This document shows positions 42,677 to 50,222 of a DNA stretch of 50,222 nucleotides, in pieces. Made by a program: the position numbers and the translations under genes. Source of the DNA: Burkholderiaceae bacterium (lineage in GTDB: Bacteria; Pseudomonadota; Gammaproteobacteria; Burkholderiales; Burkholderiaceae_C); contig JAIEMS010000005.1 of NCBI GenBank assembly GCA_019751915.1, positions 1-50,222 on the forward strand. Direction: 5' to 3'. Each line of letters begins with the position of its first letter. The stretch's first letter is position 1. The notes below the pieces were generated by a model. That model made no database searches. It was not told where the DNA came from and saw only the letters and a list, made by a program, of their open reading frames with translations.

Positions 42677-43453
42677 ATGAAATCTTCCATTGAGCCATTA
42701 ATCCATCCGTCGTCTTTTGTATCAAAAAATGCAAAAATTGGGTCTCATGTTGAAATTGGCCCTTATACCATAGTGCATGACAATGTAACTCTTGGCGATG
42801 GTACTGTGATTGAATCGCATTGTGAAATTGGCTATCCTGCGAATAAAAGCCATGATAGTAGTCCACTGGTCATAGGTAAAAATAGTCTCATTAGATCGCA
42901 CAGTGTTTTTTATGAGGGTTCTTCATTTGGAGATAATTTGGTTACTGGGCACAGAGTAACAGTCAGAGAGAAAACCATCGCAGGTTGCAACTTTCAGATT
43001 GGCACCTTGGGGGATATACAGGGAACTTGTGAAATCGGAAATTTTGTAAAATTTCATAGCAATGTTCATATTGGTCAACATTCAAAGATAAAAAATTATG
43101 TTTGGATATTTCCCTATGTTGTTTTGACCAATGATCCCAATCCTCCAAGCAACATAATGATGGGGGTGACCGTGGAAGATTATGCTGCCATAGCTACGAT
43201 GTCAGTGATACTTCCCGGTGTGACAGTGGGGGAGGGCGCATTGGTTGGTGCGCATAGCTCGGTTTCAAAAAATGTCGATCCCAATACGGTAGTTGTAGGT
43301 TCCCCAGCAAAATACATTTGTGATACCAATAAAATTAAAATGAAAGATGGCTCTCATCAGAGTGCTTACCCTTGGCGCAGGCACTTTCATCGGGGTTACT
43401 TGCCGGAAGATGTCGCACGCTGGATCGCTGAGTTTTCAGAGGAAAACAAATAA
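42677..43453 (+). CDS. left-handed beta-helix acyltransferase (LpxA-like), AT-rich
   Basis: 258 aa from the ATG at 42677, with AAGGA upstream. Hexapeptide repeats of the I/V-G-x4 type (AKIGSHVEIGPYTIV, NVTLGDGTVIESHCEIG, VTVGEGALVGAHSSVSKNV) give a left-handed beta-helix, and the start follows the UDP-GlcNAc acyltransferase LpxA pattern (IHPSSFVSKNAKIGSHVEIGPYTIV). The rest diverges, so a sugar O- or N-acyltransferase is likelier than LpxA. Strongly AT-rich up to about 43360, then host-like. It has no sugar-biosynthesis neighbours and looks transferred. It ends eight bases before dctS. Confidence 0.8.
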   Translation: MKSSIEPLIHPSSFVSKNAKIGSHVEIGPYTIVHDNVTLGDGTVIESHCEIGYPANKSHDSSPLVIGKNSLIRSHSVFYEGSSFGDNLVTGHRVTVREKTIAGCNFQIGTLGDIQGTCEIGNFVKFHSNVHIGQHSKIKNYVWIFPYVVLTNDPNPPSNIMMGVTVEDYAAIATMSVILPGVTVGEGALVGAHSSVSKNVDPNTVVVGSPAKYICDTNKIKMKDGSHQSAYPWRRHFHRGYLPEDVARWIAEFSEENK

Positions 43454-43461
43454 GTCCCAAG

Positions 43462-45462
43462 ATGGATCCAGTGACTGCGCCACCGATCGACTTCGCGCTG
43501 CTGGAGCTAGATACCCGGCCTTCTTCGGCATTGCACCGCCGGGCCATTGTTTGGTTGGTGGGTATGTTGCTCCTTGTCGCGGTATCGACGGTGGTGCTGG
43601 CGCTGTTTTTACGCAGCGTCGAGACCGAAGAAGAAGCACGCCAACGCAGTGCCGATGCCCAATGGCTTGACCAAACCCTGCGTTTTCATTTGCGCCGCTT
43701 AGAGGGCGATTTGGCGGTGTTGGCGTTGCAAACACAGCGCACCGATGGTGCCGTTGCACCAGCACTGCATGCAGGCCAGTTGTGGCGCAGCCCGGCAGTG
43801 GTGCTGCACCACGGCTGGGTGGCGGCAGGTTCCCCGCACTGGCAGCCTTTTTTGCAGGTTGGCGGGGCATCTAGGGGGGAGACTGGCGGTACAGAGACTT
43901 TTGCCACCATGCTCGAAACCACCAGAGGCTTGCAGCGCGCGGCCTATGGTCGGCCTTTGCCGGATGCACAGGGCGCTGCGGACAAAATTTTGTGGCTGGC
44001 GGTGCCGTTGTTTGAACAGGGGCGTTTTCTGGGCGACTACGTTGCCACCATTGACCTCGAACCGGCATTGGCAGCGGTGATTCCGCCGTGGTTTCTGCAA
44101 GAGCACGCCGTGGCATTGGCCGACGATGCCACATCGGTCAACCGAGTTCAGCCCTCTGAGCATGCGGTGGTTTATTTGGCCCCCGTCCATTTGCCCGGTG
44201 CGCCTTTAGAGCTGGCCGTTCGCAGCCTGAGCAACCCGACCGCGCTGGCACCGCGCCTGTTTTTTAGCGTCACGCTGGTGTGTTTGGTCGGAATGCTGGT
44301 CGCCATGTATTTTTTGTGGCGCGATACAGCGCTGCGCCAGCGGGCCGAATCACGGTTACAAACACAAATTGCCTTGCGCACGGCAATGGAGCGCTCGGTC
44401 ACGCTGGGCCTGCGGGCTTGGGATTTGCAGGGGCGGCTGATTTATGTCAATCAGGCCTTTTGCCATCTGCTGGGCTGGTCGGCGCAAGAGCTGTTGACCG
44501 AAGGGGCTGGGGCAGCTTCCTATTGGCCTGCCGATCAGGGCGATGAATTTACGCTGCTGCGCCAGCACACGGCACAGCCTTTGGAGCAGCAAGTGGGCCT
44601 CGAAATGCAGCTGCGCCACCGCCAAGGCCACCTGTTGGAGGTGCTGGTACACAGTGCGCCGCTGACGTTGATGGATGCCACGGTCATCGGTTGGATGGAT
44701 TCGGTGCTCGATATGACCGAGCGCCACCGGCTTGACCGCATGGCTGCGCGGCGGCAAGAAATTCTCGAATCATCGGGGCGCTTGATTGCCGTTGGCGCGG
44801 TGGCCTCCACGCTGGCCCACGAACTCAACCAGCCGCTGGGCGCACTGAGCAGCTTTGCCAATGGCCTGCTGAACCGGCTGCGCGAGGGCCGCATCACGCT
44901 CGACGAAACCACCCCAGTGGTCGAGCGCATGGAGCGCTTGGCCCAAAAAGCGGGCCGGGTCATCCAGCGCGTCAATGCCTTTGCCCGCCGACAAGAAATG
45001 ACCCGCCAGCCGCTGCAGTTAATGGCTTTCATCACCCGGGTGGTCGGCCATGTGCCTTTGCCCCAAGGTCTGGCGCTGGAGCTGCATTTGCCCGCCACCG
45101 AATGCACCTTGCCTGCCGATGGCCTGCTGCTAGAGCACGCGCTGCACAACATCGTGTTGAACGCTACCGAGTGGGCCACGCAGGCGGCGCGACCCGCCGC
45201 GCGCGTTCGCGTCAGTGTGCGAGAGTCCGACTCCATGATCGGCATTTGCACCGAAGACAGTGGGCCGGGCGTGCCCCCGGAGCAGCAGCAGAGCATTTTT
45301 GATGCCTTTGCCAGCCAAAAGAGCGGTGGTATGGGCATGGGGCTGTCGATTTGCCGCTCCATCATCGAGGCCCACCATGGCCGCATTGAGGTCGAGCATA
45401 GCGCTGCGCTGCACGGGGCAAAATTTACCCTTTGGCTACCGCGCAACTGCCCCAACCCATGA
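43462..45462 (+). CDS. dctS: C4-dicarboxylate sensor histidine kinase (DctS/DctB-like)
   Basis: 666 aa. Two membrane helices (about 27-50 and 268-290) flank a periplasmic sensory region, followed by a PAS domain (about 310-420, LRAWDLQGRLIYVNQAFCHLLGWSAQEL). The HisKA H-box is LAHELNQPLGALSSFANGLL, and the HATPase_c has NIVLNATEWA, EDSGPGVPPEQQQSIFDAF and GMGMGLSICRSIIEAHHG. The histidine in HELNQP is the phosphorylation site. It is translationally coupled to dctR (ATGA overlap) and probably controls dctA. Confidence 0.9.
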   Translation: MDPVTAPPIDFALLELDTRPSSALHRRAIVWLVGMLLLVAVSTVVLALFLRSVETEEEARQRSADAQWLDQTLRFHLRRLEGDLAVLALQTQRTDGAVAPALHAGQLWRSPAVVLHHGWVAAGSPHWQPFLQVGGASRGETGGTETFATMLETTRGLQRAAYGRPLPDAQGAADKILWLAVPLFEQGRFLGDYVATIDLEPALAAVIPPWFLQEHAVALADDATSVNRVQPSEHAVVYLAPVHLPGAPLELAVRSLSNPTALAPRLFFSVTLVCLVGMLVAMYFLWRDTALRQRAESRLQTQIALRTAMERSVTLGLRAWDLQGRLIYVNQAFCHLLGWSAQELLTEGAGAASYWPADQGDEFTLLRQHTAQPLEQQVGLEMQLRHRQGHLLEVLVHSAPLTLMDATVIGWMDSVLDMTERHRLDRMAARRQEILESSGRLIAVGAVASTLAHELNQPLGALSSFANGLLNRLREGRITLDETTPVVERMERLAQKAGRVIQRVNAFARRQEMTRQPLQLMAFITRVVGHVPLPQGLALELHLPATECTLPADGLLLEHALHNIVLNATEWATQAARPAARVRVSVRESDSMIGICTEDSGPGVPPEQQQSIFDAFASQKSGGMGMGLSICRSIIEAHHGRIEVEHSAALHGAKFTLWLPRNCPNP

Positions 45463-46082
45463 AACCAACCACCGTACACATCGTTGATGACGACCCCGAT
45501 TTTCGGGAGGGCTTGGCGTGGTTGCTCGATTCGCGTGGCTTGCCAACGTGCAGTTGGGCCGGTGGCGATGTATTTTTGCAATCGCTGCGCCCGGCCAGCC
45601 CGACATGGGATTGCTGCGTGATGCTGCTGGACATTCGCATGGAGCCGCTGTCGGGGCTGGCGACGTTTGCGCGCCTGAAGGCGCTGGGCTGGCCGTGGCC
45701 GGTGCTGTTTTTGACCGGCCACGGCGATATGGGCATGGCCGTGGCCGCAGTGAAAGACGGGGCTTGGGATTTTTTAGAAAAACCGTTCCAAAACAACCTG
45801 CTGGTGGACAAGGTCGAGGCCGCTTGCGTGGTGGCCCAGACGCTGCACACGCAGGGCCAAGAGCGGCTGCAATTTCAGCAGGCATTGGCCGCCCTGAGCG
45901 CCCGCGAGCGCGAGGTGCTAGAGCAGCTCTTGCAAGGCCACTACAACAAGAACATTGCCGACCATTTGGGCATCACCCAGCGCACGGTAGAGTTTCACCG
46001 CGCCAATATTTTTGAAAAGCTCCAAGTCAACTCAGCGGTGGAGCTGGCGCACCGCATGGGGCGCTGGGGCAGTCAAAATTGA
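45459..46082 (+). CDS. dctR: response regulator DctR (FixJ/LuxR family)
   Basis: 207 aa from the ATG at 45459 (MKPTTVHIVDDDPDF). The receiver domain has the acidic pair DDDP and phosphoacceptor Asp in VMLLDIRMEPLSG; KP in LEKPFQNN is the conserved Lys. The LuxR-type helix-turn-helix is LSAREREVLEQLLQGHYNKNIADHLGITQRTVEFHRANIFEKL. The stop TGA lies at the start of a family R repeat. It pairs with dctS. Confidence 0.93.
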   Translation: MKPTTVHIVDDDPDFREGLAWLLDSRGLPTCSWAGGDVFLQSLRPASPTWDCCVMLLDIRMEPLSGLATFARLKALGWPWPVLFLTGHGDMGMAVAAVKDGAWDFLEKPFQNNLLVDKVEAACVVAQTLHTQGQERLQFQQALAALSAREREVLEQLLQGHYNKNIADHLGITQRTVEFHRANIFEKLQVNSAVELAHRMGRWGSQN

Positions 46083-46136
46083 TAGCTGCCCATACAATCC
46101 CAGGCAGGGCTTTATGCCAAAAAGAGCATAAATTTA
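46077..46136. repeat. dispersed repeat family R, copy 6, between dctR and res
   Basis: AAATTGATAGCTGCCCATAC, AATCCCAGGCAGGGCTTTAT, then GCCAAAAAGAGCATAAATTTA. It supplies both the dctR stop (TGA at 46080-46082) and the stop of the convergent restriction gene (46134-46136). Confidence 0.6.
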
Positions 46137-48872
46137 GCCTGCGACAGGCCGGGTGGCGGCGAGTTGGTTCAGTACGGCTTGCATATCGTCCAGATCAACC
46201 GCTGTGCCCATGCTGCCGTCAGCATTGACCCAGCGCATCCGGTTGCCATCGGGGGTTAAAAACAGCACCTTGCCATAGCGTGCAGGCCAGTGCTTGGCCT
46301 TGTACGAGGCATCTTTGATGTCATTTTTAGTTTCAAGCAAGCGTTGTATGGGTTCGTCACCGGGATGGTGGCGTACACACACAACAAAATCAGGGTAGAA
46401 ATAATGGTCGTGTTCGGCCCGTACTACACGCACGGCATAGGGCTTTTTATTGGGGTTGCGGTGCCACCACACCACAAAGTTTGCCCGATCCAATGCCCGC
46501 GAAAAAGCATTTTCTAACGGGTTGCTAAACCAAGCACCATCAAACTGTCCCTGTATCCATTCGCCATCGGTGACGGTGTGGGTTTTATCGGTCATCCACA
46601 GGCGGTCGTCCATGAACAGCTCTTTGTCGATGCGCTCGGCATCGGCGCGTGAGGGTGGCAGTACCCCGTAGATGTTTTTCTCTGACGGCTCTAGCGCGAT
46701 TCCTGCCGGAAAGACCATCACATCGGGCAACGGTTTGGCATCAATGAGTCGAGCGCGCTGGGCAATTTCGCTAAACATCTCTTCGCACAGCGTTTGCCCT
46801 TGTTTCAAAATCACCCAATGCGCTGCGTCGCGGGCCAGTCGCTGGCGCTCGGTCTCGGTGGGCTGCATTTCTTCGGATAAGTTTTCAACAGCTTCGTCGA
46901 TGTCGGTACGCAAACGGTGCGCTAACACTTGCACGATGATTTTGTAGTCTTCCTCTTCGGCTTGCGGCAAGGCACGCAGGGTCGCCATTGCTTCGCGGGC
47001 CAAGGCGTTGCGGTCGGTAAAGACTTGAATTTCTTGGGTATAGGTAGCGCCAGTGGTCAGCTCGGTATGGCGCTCAATTTCTTTGATGCGGTTGAGTGCC
47101 GCTTTGACAGCCGTGGCGCGCAAATTGTTTTCTTCCAGCGACAGCCGCGTTGCCACGGCCCGGGAAATCTCCGACATCCCATCCAATTCGGGCTTTTCTT
47201 CGGTTTTGAAGCAGCGGCCCAGCTTTTCTAACCCTTGCTTGCGCGGGTAGGTACGCAAGCCATGCTGCTGTAATTGGGCCATCACTTCGTCGCGGGTGGG
47301 CAGGGGTTGTGCCTTTTTGTTAGCGCTGCTGGCTTTGTGGCGTACCACCGCATCGATAGGGTACGTGCTGGCTTGCTCTGGCACAGCGGTAGATGCTGTC
47401 AAAGTATCGCTGTCGTCGCTGTGCTGAAACAGCGCCACCTGATCGCCCAAATGCCCCGCTTGGGCCAGTGCCTGCGCTGCTGTGGGGGCAGGTTGATCGG
47501 GCAGGGGTAAATCAAAAGCCACAGGCTCTTGTTCGGTTGGACGGTTGGTATAGACCACCGCGCCCGATTGGGTGTGCCGCACCAGCAGTTTTTCGGTTTG
47601 GCCTTCCAATTGGTTCTTTACTTCGGTGGTGGCTTTGACAGCAGCTTCAAACCCGGCCTGCGCCTGTGCATTGCCCAAATAGACATAAGCGGTGTTCAAA
47701 TCGGCGGGAATTTCGTGCTGCTGGCCGAACGCATCGCGCACCGGACGCGCCACGCGCATGATGCGGCCAATAAACTGCATCGCAAAATCGGCATCGTTGA
47801 CCGGTTTTATGCTTGCCAACACAAAAGCGCGTGGCGCATCGAATCCCGTTCCCGCCGATTGTTTAAAAATCAGTACCCGCTTGGTGGTGTCGTTGGCAAT
47901 GGCTGCCATGAGCACGGGGTCGGGGTCGTCCGAGGAATGGCGGCCAATCGCTTCGGGCGGTACACCGCACAAGCGCATCAGGTCATCGGCAGCTTCATCT
48001 ACCGTGTGATTGCCATTGGCCACCTGCACCAGCAGCAGCGGTACGACGTTGATTTTGGCCGCCTGCAAAGTCTTTTCGATTTCACGGTTGCGCCGCCAGC
48101 TTTGGCGCAGCACGGTGCGGCGCAGGTCGGTGATGTGCGCCATCGTTTCGCCGAGGCTGTAGACCACCGCTTCGATGTATTTTTTGTTCAGCCGGGCTTT
48201 GACCACCTCGTCGCGGCTGACCGCAAAGCCCACTTGAGCACTGTAGCCTGCATTTTTCAAAAAGTCGTTGAGCCGTTCGTCTTTGGGTGTGGCCGTTGCC
48301 ATCAGCAAATAGTCGGCGTGCAGCCAGTGGGCAAATTTGCCAAATTCGGTGCCTTTATCGAGGGCAATATGGGCCTCATCGACCACCAGCCCTATTTGCA
48401 GCCCCTGCGCTTTGGCACGGGCGACAAACTCGGCAATGGTGCGGGTGTTGTCGTCGCCGTCGGCATCGTAGCCCTTGGTGCGCGACTGTGCCCGGGCCAC
48501 GCCTTGGGCCGTCGAAAGCAACACCATCCCCGCATGGGCCTCTTGGTTGCGGCCTGTGTTGAGGGCTGTTGGGGCCAAGCTGGTGGCATTGGCACAGAGT
48601 GCATCTTCAGTCTGCTGCACCAGCGTCACAAAGGGCACAAACCAAAACCACAACACATTGCGCTCGGCGCTGATGCGCTCCAAGACTTGGCTGATGACAA
48701 AAGTTTTGCCTGAGCCCGTCGGCGCACGCAACAAGCACGGCGGCGAGGGCTGGCGCAGCAGGGCGCGGGTCATGTCGTCGATTAAATCGCGCTGAAACGC
48801 CTCGGGTTGCACCGCCGTGCTTTGGGCGGGCATGGCAATGCTTGCCATCGTGACGGGGGCGGTGGTGTTCAT
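46134..48872 (-). CDS. type III restriction enzyme helicase/endonuclease subunit (Res)
   Basis: 912 aa from the ATG at 48872, which overlaps the methylase stop by ATGA. SF2 helicase motifs: Walker A RAPTGSGKTFV (about 48-58), DEAH in VVDEAHIAL, ATATP, and motif VI FIGRIMRVARP. The C-terminal PD-(D/E)xK-type nuclease site is YPDFVVCV...RLLETK. Type III Res translocates and cuts DNA only in complex with Mod. With Mod broken at its 5' side, this Res may lack a partner unless another Mod exists. Confidence 0.9.
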   Translation of the reverse strand: MNTTAPVTMASIAMPAQSTAVQPEAFQRDLIDDMTRALLRQPSPPCLLRAPTGSGKTFVISQVLERISAERNVLWFWFVPFVTLVQQTEDALCANATSLAPTALNTGRNQEAHAGMVLLSTAQGVARAQSRTKGYDADGDDNTRTIAEFVARAKAQGLQIGLVVDEAHIALDKGTEFGKFAHWLHADYLLMATATPKDERLNDFLKNAGYSAQVGFAVSRDEVVKARLNKKYIEAVVYSLGETMAHITDLRRTVLRQSWRRNREIEKTLQAAKINVVPLLLVQVANGNHTVDEAADDLMRLCGVPPEAIGRHSSDDPDPVLMAAIANDTTKRVLIFKQSAGTGFDAPRAFVLASIKPVNDADFAMQFIGRIMRVARPVRDAFGQQHEIPADLNTAYVYLGNAQAQAGFEAAVKATTEVKNQLEGQTEKLLVRHTQSGAVVYTNRPTEQEPVAFDLPLPDQPAPTAAQALAQAGHLGDQVALFQHSDDSDTLTASTAVPEQASTYPIDAVVRHKASSANKKAQPLPTRDEVMAQLQQHGLRTYPRKQGLEKLGRCFKTEEKPELDGMSEISRAVATRLSLEENNLRATAVKAALNRIKEIERHTELTTGATYTQEIQVFTDRNALAREAMATLRALPQAEEEDYKIIVQVLAHRLRTDIDEAVENLSEEMQPTETERQRLARDAAHWVILKQGQTLCEEMFSEIAQRARLIDAKPLPDVMVFPAGIALEPSEKNIYGVLPPSRADAERIDKELFMDDRLWMTDKTHTVTDGEWIQGQFDGAWFSNPLENAFSRALDRANFVVWWHRNPNKKPYAVRVVRAEHDHYFYPDFVVCVRHHPGDEPIQRLLETKNDIKDASYKAKHWPARYGKVLFLTPDGNRMRWVNADGSMGTAVDLDDMQAVLNQLAATRPVAG

Positions 48873-50152
48873 GCTGCATTCCCTTTGGATTTGCTGGTTT
48901 GGCCTTTGAGCAGCGCATCGTTGATCGAGTAAGCATTGGCCTCGATGCCGTGCACTTGCAACAAGGCGGGCAGCCCTTTGGGGCGGGGGCAAAACACGGC
49001 CAGCCGACTGGCTCCGTAAGCGGCGGGCAAAGCGGCCAGTTCCTCGACGATGTGGGGGGTCATGTGCCAGCACAAGACTGTGAGCCAGTCGCCGCTGGTT
49101 GCTATGATTTGAATAGCTTCTGAGGCAATATGGGCAGGGGCTGTGGCCGTTTCTCGCATTGAAATAAGCAGATGGGCGTGTTCTGGCGTGGCTTCAAAGG
49201 CGGTATCGGCGGCTTCGATTTTGTCCAGTTGCAGGTAGGCAAAGCTGGCATCGTAGCCGTGGGTGGTGATGACGCGGCGCAGGCGCTCGGCGCAGACATC
49301 GCGGCAGAGGTTTTTGCCCGGTTCTTTGGCCGTGGCTTCGGTGCTGCTGCACAAAATAAAGCGCCGCCCGCCGCCGTCTTGGGCATTGAGGGCCAAAACA
49401 GCTTGGCCGGTGGTGCCACTGCCCGCAAAAAAATCCAGCACGGTATCGCCGGGGCGGGTGGCTTGGGCCAGTAGCCCTTGAATCAGGGAAAGAGGTTTGG
49501 GGTAGTGAAATACTTTTGTTCCAAAATTAGCTAAAATATCACGAGCACCTTCTTGGTTGCTTCCAGAAATTAAACTTTCAGGCGCATCGTATAAATTCTT
49601 TTCGGAATTTGGGATGATCCAACTAGATAATGGTCTTGTGGCATTTTGTAAATCTGACTTATATCTTTTGAATCTCGGTCTACCAAAGCCAATCGGTTTC
49701 CCTATCCAGAAATCTAAATTTGGTATTTCCCTACGAATCATCAGGGTTTTGCCGCTTCCAGGAACATTTCCGCTTTCTATTGCTGCATAGATTTCATCTA
49801 TTGAGTTCCATGTTTCAATGCGTTGATTTGTTGGGAAAATTACTCTTTCGGCTGCAATACATTCTTCCATTGTATTTGCACGTAGAATCTGCCCTTCACT
49901 GATTTTTTCTTTTGAAGCATAAACCCAAACTCTTTCTGGATTACATGGATAATAAATTCCTGTTTTTGGATCTTTTATTGGATAAAATAAATTTTGGCGT
50001 TCGATGTAATTTTTGGCGCAAGATAATGAATCAGAAGACCATTCTCCTTTTGGGTCGTTGTCTGGATTTGAATATGTTTGAAATGTTTTTTCAAATCCAT
50101 TGAATGCGAAATTGTTATTCGCATAAATTAGAACATTTTCATGATGGCGGAT
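48869..50152 (-). pseudogene. type III DNA methylase (Mod), 5'-truncated by an insertion
   Basis: C-terminal part of a beta-class adenine methyltransferase. From about 50146 it reads HHENVLIYA, then TYSNPDNDPKGEWSSDSL and TGIYYPCNPERVWVYA (target-recognition region), then the SAM motif DFFAGSGTTGQAVLAL near its C-terminal third. The catalytic DPPY-type motif, which comes earlier in this class, is missing: an in-frame stop at 50153-50155 and foreign DNA end the frame. Base use changes sharply near 49505, GC-rich below and AT-rich above. A family R repeat is inserted in frame (49101-49154). It is coupled to res. Confidence 0.85.
49101..49154 (-). repeat. dispersed repeat family R, copy 7, inside the methylase gene
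   Basis: On the plus strand GCTATGATTTGAATAGCTTC, TGAGGCAATATGGGCAGGGG, CTGTGGCCGTTTC. It encodes ETATAPAHIASEAIQIIATS on the minus strand without breaking the frame. Confidence 0.6.
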
Positions 50153-50222
50153 TCAAAACTGAAGTGCAACACCTGTCATCCAGTAAGGTACGCAGATGCA
50201 CAGCAAGCCCGAGAACTACAGC
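50147..50222 (+). mobile_element. left end of an insertion sequence (family uncertain, IS30-like)
   Basis: The methylase reading frame stops making sense at about 50147. From there the sequence GGCGGATTCAAAACTGAAG then TGCAACACCTGTC looks like a terminal inverted repeat of the IS30 type (recalled pattern, not verified), followed about 50 bases on by an open frame with a Shine-Dalgarno sequence. The element runs past the window end, so its other end and target duplication are not visible. Confidence 0.5.
50196..50222 (+). CDS. start of an open frame in the insertion sequence, probably transposase
   Basis: ATG at 50196 with AAGG seven bases upstream, reading MHSKPENYS up to the window end. Only nine codons are visible, so the product is inferred from position after the putative inverted repeat. 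Confidence 0.4.

Noticed and set aside
48873-49073. N-terminal extension of Res into the methylase gene
   Set aside because: The ATG at 48872 overlaps the methylase stop, and the extra residues are a frame-shifted reading of the methylase C-terminus.

Overview
The window looks like a chromosomal segment of a betaproteobacterium of the Comamonadaceae type (order Burkholderiales). Support comes from the protein content (RpoH behind a CIRCE operator, 3-hydroxybutyrate dehydrogenase, a DctS/DctR pair, TolB-Pal-CpoB, separate RelA and HU genes), moderately high GC in the core genes, and a dispersed AT-edged repeat resembling those I recall from this family. No rRNA genes are present, so the genus cannot be fixed.

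Layout. 1-1500: end of an integrated element at the 3' side of tRNA-His, with two small accessory genes, short repeats and att-like DNA. 1505-9100: three tRNAs (His, Val-TAC, Val-GAC), the PpiD chaperone, HU, an Hsp70-like protein, RelA and an alpha/beta hydrolase. 9211-16834: 3-hydroxybutyrate dehydrogenase, a leftward tolB-pal-cpoB-tcdA-HD-GYP operon with overlapping genes, then MsbA. 16919-31510: FtsY, RpoH with its CIRCE element, SCO1, BioC-like, ankyrin protein, TatD, the tmk-holB-pilZ run, MltG, YgfZ, SerB, an NsrR/Ric/truncated-globin nitrosative-stress locus, a coiled-coil NYN nuclease and a peroxiredoxin.

31568-42574: FabI, a HicBA toxin-antitoxin pair, a 580-bp AT-richer insert bounded by 25-bp direct repeats and carrying one small P-loop gene, and a yejABEF-type peptide ABC transporter operon with a MNT/HEPN toxin-antitoxin pair lodged between its two permease genes. 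DctA and a DctP-type binding protein follow.

42677-50222: an AT-rich orphan acyltransferase directly upstream of the dctSR two-component genes, then a type III restriction-modification locus. Its helicase-nuclease gene is complete, but its methylase gene is mosaic in base composition and cut at the 5' side by what looks like an insertion sequence that runs off the window.

Two dispersed repeat families stand out. Family R (seven supported copies) lies between genes and inside or at the ends of coding regions, where it supplies C-termini and stop codons. Family C (two copies, near 5491 and 9088) starts with the same 13 bases and ends in sequence that resembles a type I-C CRISPR repeat. The accessory genes (HicBA, P-loop insert, MNT/HEPN, type III RM) are concentrated in the right-hand third. 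The left two thirds is mostly housekeeping.
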